7,673 bases of DNA, taken from NCBI GenBank assembly GCA_016927175.1, contig JAFGNC010000183.1:1-7673 (forward strand), read 5' to 3'. Position numbers and translations under genes: made by a program. Of the stretch, positions 5,722 through 7,673 are shown piece by piece. The DNA is from Gammaproteobacteria bacterium. Its GTDB lineage: Bacteria > Pseudomonadota > Gammaproteobacteria > Steroidobacterales > Rariloculaceae. Every line of letters begins with the position of its first letter. Positions within the stretch are counted from its first letter, which is position 1. The notes under the pieces are model-generated. The model ran no database searches and was not told the DNA's origin. It saw only the letters and a list, made by a program, of their open reading frames with translations.

Positions 5722-7206
5722 GTGCTGAGCGCGGCCGTATTCCTGCCGCTGGCCGGCGCCCTGCTGCTCGCCGCGTGGCGATCGCTCGGCGCCGGCGCAG
5801 CCCGCGCCGTCGCGACACTCGTCGCCGCCGCGCCGCTTGCGCTGCTGATCGCGGCATGGCTCGCATTCGACTCGACGCCCGATGCCCCGCCGTTCCAGCT
5901 CGTCGAGGAGGCGCCATGGATCCCGACGCTCGGTGTCGCATGGCGGCTCGGCGCCGACGGCATCGCGCTGCCCGTCGCCGCGATGAGCGCGCTGCTGTTC
6001 GTCGCCGCGGTCGCGTGGCCGACGGACACGATGGGCCGGGCGCGCCAGTACTACGCGTGGTTCCTGTTCCTCGAGGGCGTCACGCTCGGCGTGTTCCTCG
6101 CGCTCGATCTGCTGCTCTTCTATGTCTTTTTCGACCTGAGCCTCGTCGGCATGTACTTCCTGATCGGCCGCTGGGGCCACGGCGACTCGCGGCGCGCGGC
6201 GCTGAAGTTCTTCATCTACACGCTCGCGGGCTCTCTCGCGATGCTGCTCGCGATCCTCGGTCTTTACCTCGCGACGGAGCCGCTGACCTTCGACATGCGC
6301 GCGATGATCGAGAGCCAGCCGCTCGCCGGCACGGGCCTGCACGGCAGCCTCGTGCTGCTCGGCTTCGTCGCCGGTTTCGCGATCAAGACGCCGCTTTTCC
6401 CGTTCCACACGTGGCTTCCTCCCGCGCACGTCGACGCGCCGGCTCCGGCGTCGGCCATTCTGGCCGGCGTGCTGCTGAAGCTCGGCACGTTCGGCCTGAT
6501 ACGCATTCCGTTCTCGATGATGCGAGACGTCTTCGCGACCTGGGCGTTCGCGCTCGGCGCGCTGGCCGTCGTGTCGATCCTGTACGGCGCTCTCGTCGCG
6601 CTCGGCCAGGGGAACATGAAGAGGCGCATCGCCTACACGTCGGTCAACCACATGGGCTACACCGTGCTCGGCATCGCGGCCGCCGGCGCGGCCGTTGGCA
6701 GTGCCGATGCCCGGGTGCTCGCGCTGACCGGCGCAACGCTCGAGATGATCGCGCACGGGCTGATCACCGGCAGTCTCTTTCTGATCACCGGCGCGTTCTG
6801 GCAGCGGGCCGAGGAGTACGACCTCGATGCATACGGCGGCCTCGCCCGCAGCACGCCCCGCCTCGCGCTGCTCGCGACCGTCGCCGCGTTCGCGAGCCTC
6901 GGACTTCCGGCGCTCGCGGGCTTCGTCGCCGAGTTCCACATCTTCGCCGGAACCTTCGGCGTGTATCCGTGGCTCGCCGCTTTCGGGCTGGTCGGCATCG
7001 TGATCACGGCGGCCCTGTTTCTCGACATGCTGCAGCGGCTGTTCTTCGGCGCCTTGCCGGAGCGACGCGCCGAGTTCGGCGATCTGTCCGTCAGGGAGAC
7101 TACCGTCCTCGCCCTGCTGCTGCTGCTCGTCGTCGTAATCGGCGTCTACCCGCGCTGGCTGCTGACGATCGTCGACGCCGGTGCACGCGCGCTGATCGGA
7201 GGCTGA
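5722..7206 (+). CDS. nuoM: NuoM-like antiporter-type proton pump subunit
   Basis: A 494-residue protein of the NuoM/ND4 family with about 14 helices, close to the usual length of 490-510. Clear signatures are FYVFFDLSLVGMYFLIGRWG (133-152), FAIKTPLFPFHTWLPPAHVDAP (219-240) with K222, LLKLGTFGLIRI (251-262) with K253, RRIAYTSVNHMGY (301-313), H345 in IAHGLITGSLFLITG, and GLPALAGFVAEF (394-405) with E404. The Glu that in almost all NuoM sits in the FFE/WE..L.PMy motif (E144 in E. coli) is Asp here (D138, codon 6133-6135), a conservative change that may keep proton binding. The start is a GTG one base after the nuoL stop, with no strong Shine-Dalgarno site, so translation is probably coupled to nuoL. 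Confidence 0.95.
   Translation: MLSAAVFLPLAGALLLAAWRSLGAGAARAVATLVAAAPLALLIAAWLAFDSTPDAPPFQLVEEAPWIPTLGVAWRLGADGIALPVAAMSALLFVAAVAWPTDTMGRARQYYAWFLFLEGVTLGVFLALDLLLFYVFFDLSLVGMYFLIGRWGHGDSRRAALKFFIYTLAGSLAMLLAILGLYLATEPLTFDMRAMIESQPLAGTGLHGSLVLLGFVAGFAIKTPLFPFHTWLPPAHVDAPAPASAILAGVLLKLGTFGLIRIPFSMMRDVFATWAFALGALAVVSILYGALVALGQGNMKRRIAYTSVNHMGYTVLGIAAAGAAVGSADARVLALTGATLEMIAHGLITGSLFLITGAFWQRAEEYDLDAYGGLARSTPRLALLATVAAFASLGLPALAGFVAEFHIFAGTFGVYPWLAAFGLVGIVITAALFLDMLQRLFFGALPERRAEFGDLSVRETTVLALLLLLVVVIGVYPRWLLTIVDAGARALIGG
7198..7202 (+). promoter_or_regulatory. Ribosome binding site fixing the nuoN start
   Basis: A GGAGG lies seven bases before the GTG at 7210, inside the last codons of nuoM. 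It supports GTG 7210 as the start of nuoN. The leading residues VPVGDAAPEIIVLIAA also match the usual PE..L...A opening of NuoN. Confidence 0.6.
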
Positions 7207-7209
7207 GCC

Positions 7210-7673
7210 GTGCCCGTCGGCGATGCCGCGCCCGAGATCATCGTGCTGATCGCGGCCGTCGCGGTTCTCGTCTCGTCGAGCTTCATGGCGCAGTCGCGCC
7301 AGTGGCTCGCCGCCGTGCTCGCCGTCGTCGGCCTCGCTGCCGCGCTCCTCGTCACGGCCGGGCAACTCGCCGAAACGCCGCGGACGACCTTTTCCGGCGT
7401 CTGGGTCATCGACGGAGCGTCGGTCTGGGCGAGACTGATCGTCCTCGCGGCGACCGCGATCGCGATCGGACTTGCGCCCGAGTGGCTGCGGACCGACCGC
7501 CGCCACGGCGAGTTCTACGCGGTGATGCTGCTCGGCGCGCTCGGCGCCATGCTGATGGCCGGCGCCATGGACACGATGCAGCTCGTCCTCGGCGTCCTGC
7601 TGTCGTCCGTGAGCGGCTATACGCTCGCGGGCTTCCACCGCGCATCGCCGCTGTCCGTCGAAGCCGGCATGAA
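7210..7673 (+). CDS. nuoN: NuoN-like membrane subunit (3' end cut by window)
   Basis: The first 154 residues of a protein of the NuoN/ND2 family, about a third of the usual 470-490. Visible marks are APEIIVLIAAVAVL (7-20), D68 in the VIDGASVWARL stretch, HGEFYAVMLLGALGAMLMAGAMD (99-121) matching gEfy.LlL.s.lGm.lm..a.D, and SPLSVEAGM (146-154), matching the S.EA.lKYf segment. In the TM5 motif LGlElmSl.lY the sequence reads LGVLLSSVSGY (127-137). The key Glu (E133 in E. coli NuoN), needed for the proton half-channel, is therefore Leu at 130 (codon 7597-7599). The later half, with the conserved Lys residues, is outside the window. The gene follows nuoM by three bases and shares its transcript. 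Confidence 0.93.
   Translation, partial: MPVGDAAPEIIVLIAAVAVLVSSSFMAQSRQWLAAVLAVVGLAAALLVTAGQLAETPRTTFSGVWVIDGASVWARLIVLAATAIAIGLAPEWLRTDRRHGEFYAVMLLGALGAMLMAGAMDTMQLVLGVLLSSVSGYTLAGFHRASPLSVEAGM

Noticed and set aside
5689..7638. Long leftward ORF antisense to nuoM/nuoN
   Set aside because: Same reason: very polar, low-complexity translation opposite firmly identified nuoM and nuoN.

Overview
The window is a compact, GC-rich (roughly 70% by eye) bacterial operon running left to right. It encodes a membrane arm of the complex I (NDH-1) family: nuoA, a NuoB/NuoD-like fusion gene, nuoH, nuoJ, nuoK, nuoL, nuoM and the start of nuoN, which is cut by the right edge. GTG starts, many GTGA stop/start overlaps and heavy use of G/C-ending codons suggest a high-GC bacterium, most likely a proteobacterium. 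I cannot name a lineage from sequence alone.

Layout: 1-38 is the first 12 codons of a leftward gene with a strong ribosome binding site. 39-276 is the divergent intergenic region, with a short direct repeat but no convincing promoter. 277-615 is nuoA; 606-1910 is the NuoB/NuoD-like fusion; 1907-2824 nuoH; 2821-3435 nuoJ; 3432-3737 nuoK; 3741-5720 nuoL; 5722-7206 nuoM; 7210-7673 nuoN (partial). Genes overlap by 4-10 bases or lie 1-3 bases apart, so this is almost certainly one transcript with coupled translation.

The interest lies in what is missing. nuoC, nuoE, nuoF, nuoG and nuoI are absent from the cluster, where nuoB-G and nuoI would normally sit between nuoA and nuoJ. The only hydrophilic subunit is one 434-residue protein that looks like a shortened NuoB joined to a shortened NuoD. 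It lacks the four N2-cluster cysteines and the recognisable quinone-site motif of NuoD. Changes in the membrane subunits match this: NuoA has lost the Glu-Cys/Ser-Gly loop motif; NuoH has lost several quinone-cavity glutamates; NuoJ has Glu in place of the pi-bulge glycine and Ala in place of the neighbouring Tyr; NuoK has QQ in place of its conserved arginine pair; NuoM has Asp for its key Glu; NuoN has Leu for its key Glu. NuoL and the two NuoK membrane glutamates look intact.

My reading is that this is an assembled ion-translocating complex I relative that does not carry electrons through an N2 cluster to quinone in the usual way. It may be driven by, or drive, something else, possibly encoded beyond the right edge. 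The residue comparisons were made by eye against remembered family consensus sequences, and the functional conclusion is inference.
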